A DNA stretch of 40,659 bases, taken from positions 1 through 40,659 of the forward strand of contig JAHFUP010000042.1 in the NCBI GenBank assembly GCA_023265025.1, written 5' to 3'. The notes beneath the pieces were generated by a model. The model was not told where the DNA came from. It searched no databases and worked only from the letters and a program-made list of their open reading frames with translations. Position numbers and translations under genes: made by a program. Shown here piece by piece: positions 33,743-40,659 of this stretch. The stretch's first letter is position 1. Every line of letters starts with the position of its first letter. This DNA comes from Acidimicrobiia bacterium. Its GTDB lineage: Bacteria; Actinomycetota; Acidimicrobiia; Acidimicrobiales; AC-14.

Positions 33743-35020
33743 CTAGATCCCCACCAGCGCCGAGTCGAGCTCGAACGTGGTCTGTGCCGTGGCGCCATTG
33801 ACGTAGCGAGCACGGACGTACGGCATGGCGATGATCGACTCCAGGATTTGGCCCGCCGCGCCACCAGCGACAGCCGCCGAGATGGTCTCGTACCATGCGG
33901 TTCCGTCGCGACTCTGCTGCACGCTCAGTGTGCCCGTATGGCTGCTCGCTGCGAATGCACGAAACAGGGAATAGCCGGCGGCCGGCCGGGGTGCGCCGTT
34001 GACCGCTGCGCCGCCGGCCAACGGGGTCGAGGGCTCCGGGAGCATCGCCGGCGACGGAACTGGGAGCCCGGCGGGCAGCATGAGCGCCGAGTCGAACTCG
34101 AATGTGGTCTGTGCCGAGGCGCCGTTGACGTAGCGAGCACGGACGTACGGCATGGCGATGAGCGACTCCAGGACCGTCCCCGTCGCCCCGCCGGTGACAG
34201 CCACCGAGGTGGGGGTCTCGTACCAGGTCGTACCGTTGCGACTCTGCTGGATGCTGAGGGTGCCCGACTGGTCGCTCGACGCGAAGGCACGGAACAGCGA
34301 GAAGCTGCCCGCCGTGCGGGTAGCGCCGTTGACGGCGGCGCCGCCGGCCAGCGGGGTCGACGTCTCCTGGAACATCGATGGCACCGGCGTCGATTGCCCA
34401 TCAGCAGAACGCCGGTAGCCCCACACTCCCACGGTCATGCCGGACGGGGCGTAGACCTTGATCGTCGACGTCACCACGGGGATGTACGTGGGCACGTCGT
34501 CAGGACACTTGACGCCGGTGGATGCGGACGGGGCACCGCCGAAGGGATCGGCTCGGGCCGTGAGGCCGGCGCCGGTGGCGTGGACCACGGCGAGCTGCAC
34601 GGGCGCAGGGAAGGTGAAGGTGAGCACGCCGCCGGCGCCGGACTGGTCGGCGAGCACGTCCCCTGTCTGGTAGTCGTCACGGACGGCGGGAGGAGCAGCC
34701 CTGAGCTGCGCGTCCGTGATCCCGCTGGTGGCCACGACCCCGCTTACGGGGACTGGGATGGCCCGGAGTTGAGCGTCCGTCAGGCCATTGGACGTCGCTC
34801 CGGTCACCTGGACCGGTGCGGCCCGGAGTTGAGCGTCCGTCAGGCCATTGGACGTCGCTCCGGTCACCTGGACCGGTGCGGCCCGGAGTTGAGCGTCCGT
34901 CAGCGGCCCCGTGACAGGGACCGTGCCGGTGACACCGTCGACGGTGACGTGGCCGACTTGTCGGGCCGGGCGGTCGGAGACGTCGACCGTGCCACCCGGC
35001 CCGACAATGACAGCGCCCAC
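33743..35020 (-). CDS. Fibre/decoration protein with TDAQLRA repeats and duplicated domain
   Basis: A 425-residue protein. I chose GTG 35020, four bases after the previous gene; upstream in-frame sequence overlaps the capsid. Residues about 34-115 hold four copies of [LI]-TDAQLRA-x-P-x-x-V, seen in many phage structural proteins. The C-terminal half contains two tandem copies of a ~95-residue domain (each with TPLAGGAAVNGA..., FRAFA, QQSR-GT-WYET, IAMPYVRARYVNGA-AQTTFE), separated by LPAGLPVPSPAMLPE. These look like small sandwich domains exposed at the particle surface. Confidence 0.65.
   Translation of the reverse strand: MGAVIVGPGGTVDVSDRPARQVGHVTVDGVTGTVPVTGPLTDAQLRAAPVQVTGATSNGLTDAQLRAAPVQVTGATSNGLTDAQLRAIPVPVSGVVATSGITDAQLRAAPPAVRDDYQTGDVLADQSGAGGVLTFTFPAPVQLAVVHATGAGLTARADPFGGAPSASTGVKCPDDVPTYIPVVTSTIKVYAPSGMTVGVWGYRRSADGQSTPVPSMFQETSTPLAGGAAVNGATRTAGSFSLFRAFASSDQSGTLSIQQSRNGTTWYETPTSVAVTGGATGTVLESLIAMPYVRARYVNGASAQTTFEFDSALMLPAGLPVPSPAMLPEPSTPLAGGAAVNGAPRPAAGYSLFRAFAASSHTGTLSVQQSRDGTAWYETISAAVAGGAAGQILESIIAMPYVRARYVNGATAQTTFELDSALVGI
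34761..34902 (-). repeat. 60-bp tandem repeat in the TDAQLRA region
   Basis: 34761-34820 and 34821-34880 are the same 60 bases, and the first 22 bases repeat again from 34881. Each unit encodes one LTDAQLRAAPVQVTGATSNG segment. The perfect identity shows a recent duplication. Confidence 0.95.
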
Positions 35021-35024
35021 GGTG

Positions 35025-35186
35025 CTAGACGGCCCTCTCCGGAGCGCTGGACTGGGTCGTCTCCCTCGTGCCCTTGCGGGTGCGTGCGATCTCGGCCTCG
35101 ACCTCCTTGGCCCGGTCGGGCTTGCCCTTGAACGCGTAGCCCTTGCGCTCGTACTCGAGCGCGGCCAGGTATGTCTCCTTGTCCAT
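35025..35186 (-). CDS. Small charged protein after the capsid gene (53 residues)
   Basis: MDKETYLAALEYERKGYAFK, then GKPDRAKEVEAEIARTRKGT. Strong ribosome site GGAGGAG four bases before ATG 35186. A single charged helix-turn-helix-like motif; proteins of this form ('l.aL..Er.gY...g..dR...V.aei.r') follow the capsid gene in many actinophages. Function unknown; a head accessory is likely. Confidence 0.75.
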   Translation of the reverse strand: MDKETYLAALEYERKGYAFKGKPDRAKEVEAEIARTRKGTRETTQSSAPERAV

Positions 35187-35196
35187 GATCTCCTCC

Positions 35197-36621
35197 CTAG
35201 AAGGTCGGTGCGATGAGGCCGGTACCGGCGATGATCGACGTCGCCGCCGGGAAGCGGCCAGCGGTCCACGCGACGTAGGCGTAGACCTGAAGCCGCACGG
35301 TCAGGGTGCCGGACAGCACCTCGGGAAGCGCCCGCGTGCGGAGCTGGCCCTCGAAGAGGATGTGGTCGGACATCTTGGAGCCGATGATGCGGTCCTCGGT
35401 GCCGGCGCCCAGGGTCACGGGGTGGTTCGGGTCGAGGATGACGGGCAGGCCGTGCCAGATGCCGACGGGGCCTTCGGACTCGACTCCCTGCGCGATTCCC
35501 TGGGCCATGTAGGGGCCGTTGGCCACGGGCACGACGAGGGGCCGGGAGTTGGCATCCAGGGCCGCCGTCATCCAGTACCAGCGCCGCGGGTGCATCACCC
35601 AGTGGTCTGCCGGCCGGAGCCGGTTCGTGGCCACCTGCGACAGAGCGTCGGCGCCCTTGGGGAACAGCTCGGGCACGGTTGGGCTGGCGTCGGTGTAGGT
35701 GATCGCGTTCGTACCGGACAGGCCGAGAATGCCTTGGATCTGGCCGGAGGAGCCGGATCCGTTCAGCGCCTGGACGTCGAGCCGGGCGTTGTAGTCGGCG
35801 GTCAGGTCGGTGAACACGACCTCGTCGAACATGATCGGCGACTGCTCCAGGAGCTGGAGTGCGACGTCCTGCTGGCCGGCGACGGTCCGCACCGGGCAGG
35901 TCACGGACGTGGTCACCATGTCCGTCTCCTGGACGGCGGCGTTGTCGGCGGTCTGCGGCTGGGTCTGGGTGCCAGTCGTGATGCGGGGAATGCTGATCGA
36001 GTCCGTACCGCCAGGCAGCGGGATGCGCCGCACCCGGTTGACGAAGGGACGGCCGGCCCGGGCCAGCTCGGCGAACTCGTCGAGGATCCACAGCGGCGGC
36101 ACGAACTCGCCGCCGGCGCCGTCGGTGCGGGAGATGTCCCGGCGCTCGAATGCCGCCCGGCGCTCGCCCTCGGACAGCGACGCCATCCCGGCGCGGAACT
36201 CGGCATCGAGGCGGGCCTCGCGCCGAGGCATCTCGACGTCCATCTCGGCCCGGTGGCGCTGGAGTCGCTCGCGTGCCTCGCCGTCGCCGCCGACGTGGGC
36301 GAGGCCGAGGTCCCTGAAGTAGCTCGAGCGGCGGTTGGTGCGCTCGTAGGTCAGCGGCTCACGGCGGACGACGGCCCCGCCGGTGGCCGGGTTGACGCCG
36401 GCGGCGTGGGCCGCGGCGCGGGCCTCACGGGCCTCGGCCTCCTGCAGCTCGGCGATCCGTGCGTCAAGGACGCCGATCTCGTCGAGCAGCCGGCGGTACT
36501 CGGACTCCTCGGCCTCGGTGAGGTTGGAGCGCTGCTCGCCTTCGGCGGCGGCCAGGATCGTGTCGAGGGATGCACGCAGCTCGGCACGGGTGGTCATGGC
36601 GCGGGTGATGAACGGGTTCAT
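35197..36621 (-). CDS. Major capsid protein, HK97 fold, with N-terminal delta (scaffold) domain
   Basis: A 474-residue protein. Residues about 1-165 are charged coiled coil (TILAAAEGEQRSNLTEAEES, DEIGVLDARIAELQEAEARE, RRAAFERRDISRTDG), the delta domain removed by the protease. The mature part opens GGEFVPPLWILDEFAELARA and continues SISIPRITTGTQTQPQTADN, LLEQSPIMFDEVVFTDLTAD, SQVATNRLRPADHWVMHPRR, IWHGLPVILDPNHP, LRTRALPEVLSGTLTVRLQV, as in HK97-like capsids. Ribosome site AAGGAG before ATG 36621. It follows the protease after a 96-base gap. Confidence 0.9.
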   Translation of the reverse strand: MNPFITRAMTTRAELRASLDTILAAAEGEQRSNLTEAEESEYRRLLDEIGVLDARIAELQEAEAREARAAAHAAGVNPATGGAVVRREPLTYERTNRRSSYFRDLGLAHVGGDGEARERLQRHRAEMDVEMPRREARLDAEFRAGMASLSEGERRAAFERRDISRTDGAGGEFVPPLWILDEFAELARAGRPFVNRVRRIPLPGGTDSISIPRITTGTQTQPQTADNAAVQETDMVTTSVTCPVRTVAGQQDVALQLLEQSPIMFDEVVFTDLTADYNARLDVQALNGSGSSGQIQGILGLSGTNAITYTDASPTVPELFPKGADALSQVATNRLRPADHWVMHPRRWYWMTAALDANSRPLVVPVANGPYMAQGIAQGVESEGPVGIWHGLPVILDPNHPVTLGAGTEDRIIGSKMSDHILFEGQLRTRALPEVLSGTLTVRLQVYAYVAWTAGRFPAATSIIAGTGLIAPTF

Positions 36622-36717
36622 GGTTCTCCTTGCGGGTTGGGGGTTGGCTTTCCCCAGGTGGTGGCTGCTCCGCTGTGGTGGCCCATTGGGCTCCGGCGGC
36701 GGGCGCTCCGGCGCGGG

Positions 36718-37449
36718 TTACGTGGTCGGCAGAAGTTGGCGCGCCTCGTCGATGGACACGCCTAACGTGGGCGGTGCCGACGGGACGGTGATGGCGCGGG
36801 TGAGCAGGTCTCGCACGGAAGCGAGGACGGTGAGGTCGGTAACGCCGATGGACCGGACCTCGGCCAGGATGGCGTCGGGCTCCATGCCTGCCATGCTCAG
36901 CAGCGACTGTGCACGCAGGCTGGCAGAGGTGGTGGGGCTGGCGCCGTAGTTGACGACGGAGACGTCGCCCCGATGGATGCTCACCTCAAGCAGCCGGCGG
37001 TCGACGTACTCCTCGTCCCACTCCTGGCGGATGGTCCGGAACGCGAAGCTCATCTCCTCGATGTCGCCTCGGTCCATGGCCATGGCCAACTCGGACACGT
37101 TGGCCGACTTCGGCTCCAGCTCGGCCTCGACATGTAGCCCTGTGTCGTCCACCGACAGGCGCAGGGTGCCCGACTTCGTGCGGGCCAGCGGGATGCCGCC
37201 GTGGTTCACGAGGAGCTGCACGTCCGGCTTCTCGCGGAGGGTCTTGTCGAAGGCGTGGCGGTCGACGGTCTCATTCCATCCGTAGGGGGGGCCGCCGTAC
37301 ATCTCGTACGGCGCCTCGACGACAGAGGCGTACCCGGTGAGGGTGAGCGAGTCGCCGGCGGCGCGGCGAATCTCGAACTGGCCGACCGTCGACCGAAGCT
37401 CCCGCTGCGCGTTCACGGCATCGGAGACGAGCTGTCGAAGCTGTGTCAC
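36718..37449 (-). CDS. HK97-family prohead protease
   Basis: A 243-residue protein starting GTG in GTGA overlap with the portal stop; GGGAGG lies six bases before. Catalytic motifs of family U35: VNHGG (His83) and EEMSFAFR (Ser134), with the usual YEMYGGPPYGWNETVDRHAF segment before. The C-terminal tail (residues about 180-243) is helical. It cuts the capsid delta domain and itself during head maturation. The 96-base gap to the capsid gene is the longest non-coding stretch in the head module. Confidence 0.9.
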   Translation of the reverse strand: MTQLRQLVSDAVNAQRELRSTVGQFEIRRAAGDSLTLTGYASVVEAPYEMYGGPPYGWNETVDRHAFDKTLREKPDVQLLVNHGGIPLARTKSGTLRLSVDDTGLHVEAELEPKSANVSELAMAMDRGDIEEMSFAFRTIRQEWDEEYVDRRLLEVSIHRGDVSVVNYGASPTTSASLRAQSLLSMAGMEPDAILAEVRSIGVTDLTVLASVRDLLTRAITVPSAPPTLGVSIDEARQLLPTT

Positions 37450-38663
37450 GGGGTACCTCCCGGTCCTGGCTGCAGGAGCACTTTCAGCGCCTCCTGTGCG
37501 TCGATCATGTTGAGCGGCTGGAGGTAGGTCTCGCCACCGTCGACAGGCGGCAAGTCCTCCAAGGCGCGAATGTCGTTCACCGACAGCCAGCCCCATTGGC
37601 GGCCGATCGCGTAGGCGGTGAACCGGTCCCGAGTGTTGCCCCGGAGCAGCGCCGCCGGGTTGGCCTTGACGTACTGGCCGCGCGGCAGGAGCTGGGAGAA
37701 GGCCGCCTCGAGGCGAGCAAGGTCCGGCCCGATGGTGTAGACGCTGAACCCGATCCCCATTTCCTCGAGGCCCTTGCCGCCCCCCTGGGAAGCATGGTCG
37801 GTTATGTCGCCGATCATGTGGGCGGGCACCCGGAACAGCTTGCGGATCTCGGCAGTTTGGAACTGGCGCGTCTCGAGGAACTGCGACTCGTTGGGCGAGA
37901 TGGTGATGGGCCGCCACTTCAGCCCGCCGGAGAGGACCGCCGGCCGGCGCCGGCCGCCGTGGCTGGCTACCCACCGGGCGACCTCGGTCTTGGCCTGGGA
38001 CGTCGTCAGCGGCTGGTCGGTCTCCAGCACCGATGACGGCGACGCACCGTCTCTGAACCATGTAGCGCCGTAGGACTCGGCGGCTACCGACAGGCTCAGC
38101 CCTCGTCGTGCGCACTCGATCGTGCTGAGGCCAAGCCGCTCGCCAGGAGGCGTGAAGCCGCGAACGTGGACGATCTGTGACGAGTCGAGTACTTGCCCGT
38201 TCGACAGCGGGTAGCGCCAGCGGCCGTCGGCGCCGCGGGTTGGTGGGCGAACGTCGTCAGGACAGAGAAGGGAGACGGATGTGGCGTAGCCGGCGTTGTC
38301 CACGTCGACCACGGCCGAGTACATGTTGCCCCGCAGTGCGATCGACGTCTCAGCGCCGGCCCAGAAGTCGAAGGCGGACAGCTCCGGGTCGGGCTGCACT
38401 AGGAGGGGGGGTTGGGTCGGCAGCTCTATGCGTGTGTCGCCGACCTTGCGATACGCCCGGAACGGGAGCATGCCGACGGCGTCGGAGCGCAAGGACACGC
38501 AGGCGAAGACGTCGATGATCCGCAGTGCGGTTCGTGCGTTGATCGGCGGGCCGGCGTTGCCGCCGTCGGCCATGCTCGGCGGTGGGATGCGGCCGTCGTA
38601 CTCGCCCCATGGCCCGGAGAAGACACGCCGCTCTGAGCGCGCCAGCCCTCGAAACAGGCTCAC
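37446..38663 (-). CDS. Portal protein, HK97 family
   Basis: A 405-residue protein (MSLFRGLARSERRVFSGPWG). Family features in order: ALRIIDVFACVSLRSDAVGM, WAGAETSIALRGNMYSAVVD, VVHVRGFTPPGERLGLSTIE-like stretch, SPNESQFLETRQFQTAEIRK, LFRVPAHMIGDITDHAS, GIGFSVYTIGPDLARLEAAF, GRQWGWLSVNDIRALEDLPP. The portal ring sits at one head vertex and is the DNA entry channel; it also binds the terminase. Coupled upstream by ATGA. Confidence 0.92.
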   Translation of the reverse strand: MSLFRGLARSERRVFSGPWGEYDGRIPPPSMADGGNAGPPINARTALRIIDVFACVSLRSDAVGMLPFRAYRKVGDTRIELPTQPPLLVQPDPELSAFDFWAGAETSIALRGNMYSAVVDVDNAGYATSVSLLCPDDVRPPTRGADGRWRYPLSNGQVLDSSQIVHVRGFTPPGERLGLSTIECARRGLSLSVAAESYGATWFRDGASPSSVLETDQPLTTSQAKTEVARWVASHGGRRRPAVLSGGLKWRPITISPNESQFLETRQFQTAEIRKLFRVPAHMIGDITDHASQGGGKGLEEMGIGFSVYTIGPDLARLEAAFSQLLPRGQYVKANPAALLRGNTRDRFTAYAIGRQWGWLSVNDIRALEDLPPVDGGETYLQPLNMIDAQEALKVLLQPGPGGTP

Positions 38664-38872
38664 TCATCATCCTTCGGCGGGGCCGGAGTCATCGACAGTG
38701 CCACCCCGACGAGGATGCATGACAGCCCGCCGACGGCGATACCGAGCCAGATTCGCAGTATCCCGAGGCCGAAAGCCAGGAGAACCAGGCCGAAAACCTC
38801 AAGAATCGTCGAGAAACGCTCGCTCTGCTTCGAGGATGCCAAGGAACTCCTCGTCGTCGTCGGCCCACTCAT
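38660..38872 (-). CDS. Small membrane protein between terminase and portal
   Basis: Up to 70 residues. After a Ser/Thr-rich start come two hydrophobic segments (EVFGLVLLAFGLGILRIWLG and AVGGLSCILVGVALS) and an acidic end (PPKDDE). The start is uncertain: ATG 38872 lies 74 bases inside the terminase gene; TTG 38842, preceded by GAGGAG, is an alternative. Small two-helix proteins at this place occur in many related phages and have no known function. Confidence 0.55.
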   Translation of the reverse strand: MSGPTTTRSSLASSKQSERFSTILEVFGLVLLAFGLGILRIWLGIAVGGLSCILVGVALSMTPAPPKDDE

Positions 38873-40358
38873 GCACCGTGGGCTCTATCTCGGTCTCGGG
38901 CGGATGAGCGGCGATCCACGCGGCCAGCGTCACTGCCACGAGCGGGCTTATGTCGACCTCGCGGCGGTCGAAGACCCATGTGTCACCCGTGGTCCGCTTC
39001 TCTGCGCCGCTGACGGCCTTGTCGAGCTCGGGTTGACCCAAGTGGCGCCACCGGCCATCGGTGACGCTGTCGTAGGCGGAGGCGCACGCCTTGGCGTAGT
39101 CGGTCGAGGTCACCGCCTCGATGTCGAGGCCCTTCGCCTCACAGTCGACGACGAGGCCGCCGGCGGGGCCGGTCGGCAGGCATGCAATGGCCCGAGGGTG
39201 CCAACGGTCACGTAGCTCGATGAGCCGGTCGACGACCCAGTGCGTGCCCCGGCGGTTGTCGACGACCTCGACGTGGGTACCGCCGGCGGTCGATGCGGCG
39301 GCCACGCCGATCACCGACCACTTCCGATCCGGCGATACCTCGAAGGCGAGGACCACCGGGTCTATCGGGGTCGACGCCGGCGCCCTGCATGCCGCCCACG
39401 CCTCGGCGGGAAGCGCCTGCTCGATGGCCGTGCCGTGGTCCTCGTACAAGCCCAAGCGCTCGGTGCAGAACTCGTCGTGCGTCATGGCGGGGATCTCTGT
39501 GTCGGCGATGAACTCGGCGGTGATGCGGCGGCCGAGCCCGGGGTTGGCCTGCGCCCACAGCCTGCGGTTGGTGATGTCGACGTCAGCCAGGCGCACGGGC
39601 GGGCCGTTCTCACGTGGGCCGATGTCGACGTGGGCCGACCACTCGAAGTAGGCGATCCGCCCGGCGTACCGCTTGCGGCTGGTCGCCTGCTCCCGGCAGA
39701 GGCGCATGATCTTGCGGAGGGAGTCCGACTCGGGCTTGGGGATCGGGGCCGAGCCGAGCCACCAGAGTTGTGGCGCGTCCTGAGCGCTCATGCTCGGGAC
39801 GATCGATCCTAGCTCGGACAGGTACATGGCCTCGTTGAGGTACACAACGGCAGGCGATGGGCCTCGGCCGGAAAGCTTCGAGCGGGTTTTAAACCAGATC
39901 CGCTGGCCGGACATCAGTTCGATTTCCTCGCCGGCGTGGTCGTTGCCGGAGGTCACCCGCTTCAGTTTCAGCCGGCGGTCGCCGGTCTGGTCCGAGAGGA
40001 TCTGGCAGAGCTGGCTGACCCGGCGGAAGTGCGTTTGTACCGTGTCGTAGCGGTGGGCGGTATGCGTCTGGTGTCGTTCGCCGAACAGGTAGAGACCGCC
40101 GATCTCCCGGGCCTCGGCGATGGCGTCCTTGCCGTTCTGCCTGGGCTTGACGACTACGACCTGGGCGGCGGCCCAGCGGCCATCACGACGTTCGCCGAGT
40201 GCCCCGTGGAGCACGAGTTGTTGCGCCGGCTCCAGCATCAGGCCGGCGCTTGCCGCCAGGTCGATCGCCTCCTGTCCCGCCGACGACGGCGCGCTTGGCA
40301 CGAGCTGGAACCGCGGCTTCTGCTCGCCGAGCAGTGCGGCGCTTCGCGATCTCGTCAA
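38799..40358 (-). CDS. Terminase large subunit (TerL), atypical active-site residues
   Basis: I infer a TTG start at 40358, because the family opening (ALLGEQKPRFQLVPSAPSSAGQ) begins only there; 519 residues. ATPase: Walker A-like KPRQNGKD (Lys77), then LSGRGPSPAVVYLNEAMYLS, where the usual Asp-Glu of Walker B is Asn175-Glu176. Nuclease: LAFEVSPDRKWSVIG has Glu340 where family members mostly have Asp; DVSPLVA-type motif is DISPLVAVTLAAW (Asp469). It packages DNA with TerS and cuts it. The substitutions may be tolerated variants or point to altered activity. It overlaps TerS by 176 bases. Confidence 0.88.
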   Translation of the reverse strand: MTRSRSAALLGEQKPRFQLVPSAPSSAGQEAIDLAASAGLMLEPAQQLVLHGALGERRDGRWAAAQVVVVKPRQNGKDAIAEAREIGGLYLFGERHQTHTAHRYDTVQTHFRRVSQLCQILSDQTGDRRLKLKRVTSGNDHAGEEIELMSGQRIWFKTRSKLSGRGPSPAVVYLNEAMYLSELGSIVPSMSAQDAPQLWWLGSAPIPKPESDSLRKIMRLCREQATSRKRYAGRIAYFEWSAHVDIGPRENGPPVRLADVDITNRRLWAQANPGLGRRITAEFIADTEIPAMTHDEFCTERLGLYEDHGTAIEQALPAEAWAACRAPASTPIDPVVLAFEVSPDRKWSVIGVAAASTAGGTHVEVVDNRRGTHWVVDRLIELRDRWHPRAIACLPTGPAGGLVVDCEAKGLDIEAVTSTDYAKACASAYDSVTDGRWRHLGQPELDKAVSGAEKRTTGDTWVFDRREVDISPLVAVTLAAWIAAHPPETEIEPTVHEWADDDEEFLGILEAERAFLDDS

Positions 40359-40590
40359 CGGGTGGAGTGCTGGCGTCGGGGGTGCCGGCGGAGTGAAGCT
40401 CCCGCATGGTGTCGCGGAGCTGCTTGGACAGGGCCGCCACCTCGCCGGCGGTGGCGCCAGCGATCGCCGTGGCGATGGCGTCTCGGAGTGCTGCCAGCGA
40501 CTCCCGCTGGTCCCCCTTCTGGACCACAGCGACGAAGGCTGTGGGGTCCGAGAGAGCCGGTTCTTTCGGCTCTGGCGGTTGCCTCGGCAT
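40183..40590 (-). CDS. Terminase small subunit (TerS)
   Basis: A 135-residue protein (MPRQPPEPKEPALSDPTAFV). Helical core DQRESLAALRDAIATAIAGA, GEVAALSKQLRDTMRELHSA and VDEIAKRRTARRAE match the actinophage small terminases ('eSL.alRd.la..i......evaaLa.qL......i ... vDelaarRa.R'). The final 50 residues are basic and lie over the TerL start, so the conserved protein may effectively end near RRAEAAV. ATG 40590 is preferred; ATG 40644 would add 18 residues within the non-coding gap. Confidence 0.75.
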   Translation of the reverse strand: MPRQPPEPKEPALSDPTAFVAVVQKGDQRESLAALRDAIATAIAGATAGEVAALSKQLRDTMRELHSAGTPDASTPPVDEIAKRRTARRAEAAVPARAKRAVVGGTGGDRPGGKRRPDAGAGATTRAPRGTRRTS

Positions 40591-40640
40591 GGAAACCCCC
40601 AAAAACCATCGGGGAGAGATTTTTGCTGACGCAAAGGGCG

Positions 40641-40659
40641 TCATCGGAAACTATCTCGC
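40641..40659. repeat. Terminal direct repeat (copy 2), circular closure
   Basis: Exact copy of bases 1-19. The window therefore overlaps itself, and the non-coding gap 40591-40640 joins to 20-46. Confidence 0.9.

Noticed and set aside
36622-36717. Terminator or promoter in the protease-capsid gap
   Set aside because: Only a short GCCCA/TGGGC palindrome and C-rich sequence are visible, without -10/-35 boxes or a T-run; the clear AAGGAG site is enough to explain capsid translation.

Overview
The window reads as one complete, circularly closed genome of a tailed phage with a siphovirus (HK97-like) virion plan. The first 19 bases recur exactly as the last 19 (1-19 = 40641-40659), so the unique length would be about 40,640 bp. 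The host is most likely a high-GC actinobacterium. The reasons are the high GC, a WhiB-family iron-sulfur regulator (10650-10943), many GTG starts, two divergent promoters that appear to give leaderless mRNAs, an LGFP-like cell-wall-binding protein (13739-14149), and a terminase/portal/neck module of the kind common in actinophages. I cannot name the host genus. I see no integrase, partition genes or tRNA genes, so I infer a virulent or integrase-less phage.

Transcription: nearly everything is on the minus strand, in one long chain of genes joined by ATGA, GTGA or TGATG overlaps. The chain starts at a promoter near 12290 and runs leftward through 1, which is continuous with 40659 on the circle, down to 13739. 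A short rightward operon (12376-13735) leaves the same divergent promoter region. It carries a Cys/His-rich protein, a DUF4326 protein and a helix-turn-helix regulator.

Early/metabolic region (12280 down to 47): a small HTH protein, Zn-ribbon and WhiB regulators, many very small proteins, a RecT-like annealing protein, a beta-solenoid repeat protein, an RlpA-like lipoprotein, an HNH endonuclease, a probable replication initiator, a C2H2 finger protein, an ASCH-domain protein, a beta-class DNA methyltransferase with an altered catalytic motif, and a second HNH endonuclease directly before the terminase. A 16-codon ORF keeps only motif I of a C5 cytosine methyltransferase.

Virion region (40590 down to 17306): TerS, TerL, a small membrane protein, portal, prohead protease and major capsid come first. 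An inserted block of probable head or tail fibres follows (35020-30495), part of it clearly lower in GC. Then come the connector and neck proteins, a methyltransferase plus glycosyltransferase pair, the tail tube, tail assembly chaperones with a -1 frameshift site, the tape measure, and tail-tip/fibre proteins that include a beta-helix protein and a YadA-head-like repeat fibre. The lysis region (17292 down to 13739) has an M15-like endolysin, several small membrane proteins and the LGFP-like protein.

The most unusual pattern is architectural. At three places small genes sit between repeated stop/start junction sequences: a 38-bp exact repeat flanks the DUF4326 gene, a 13-bp repeat flanks a 67-codon membrane gene, and a 16-18-bp repeat occurs three times around tandem small paralogs. 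This suggests gene gain or duplication by recombination at translationally coupled gene junctions.
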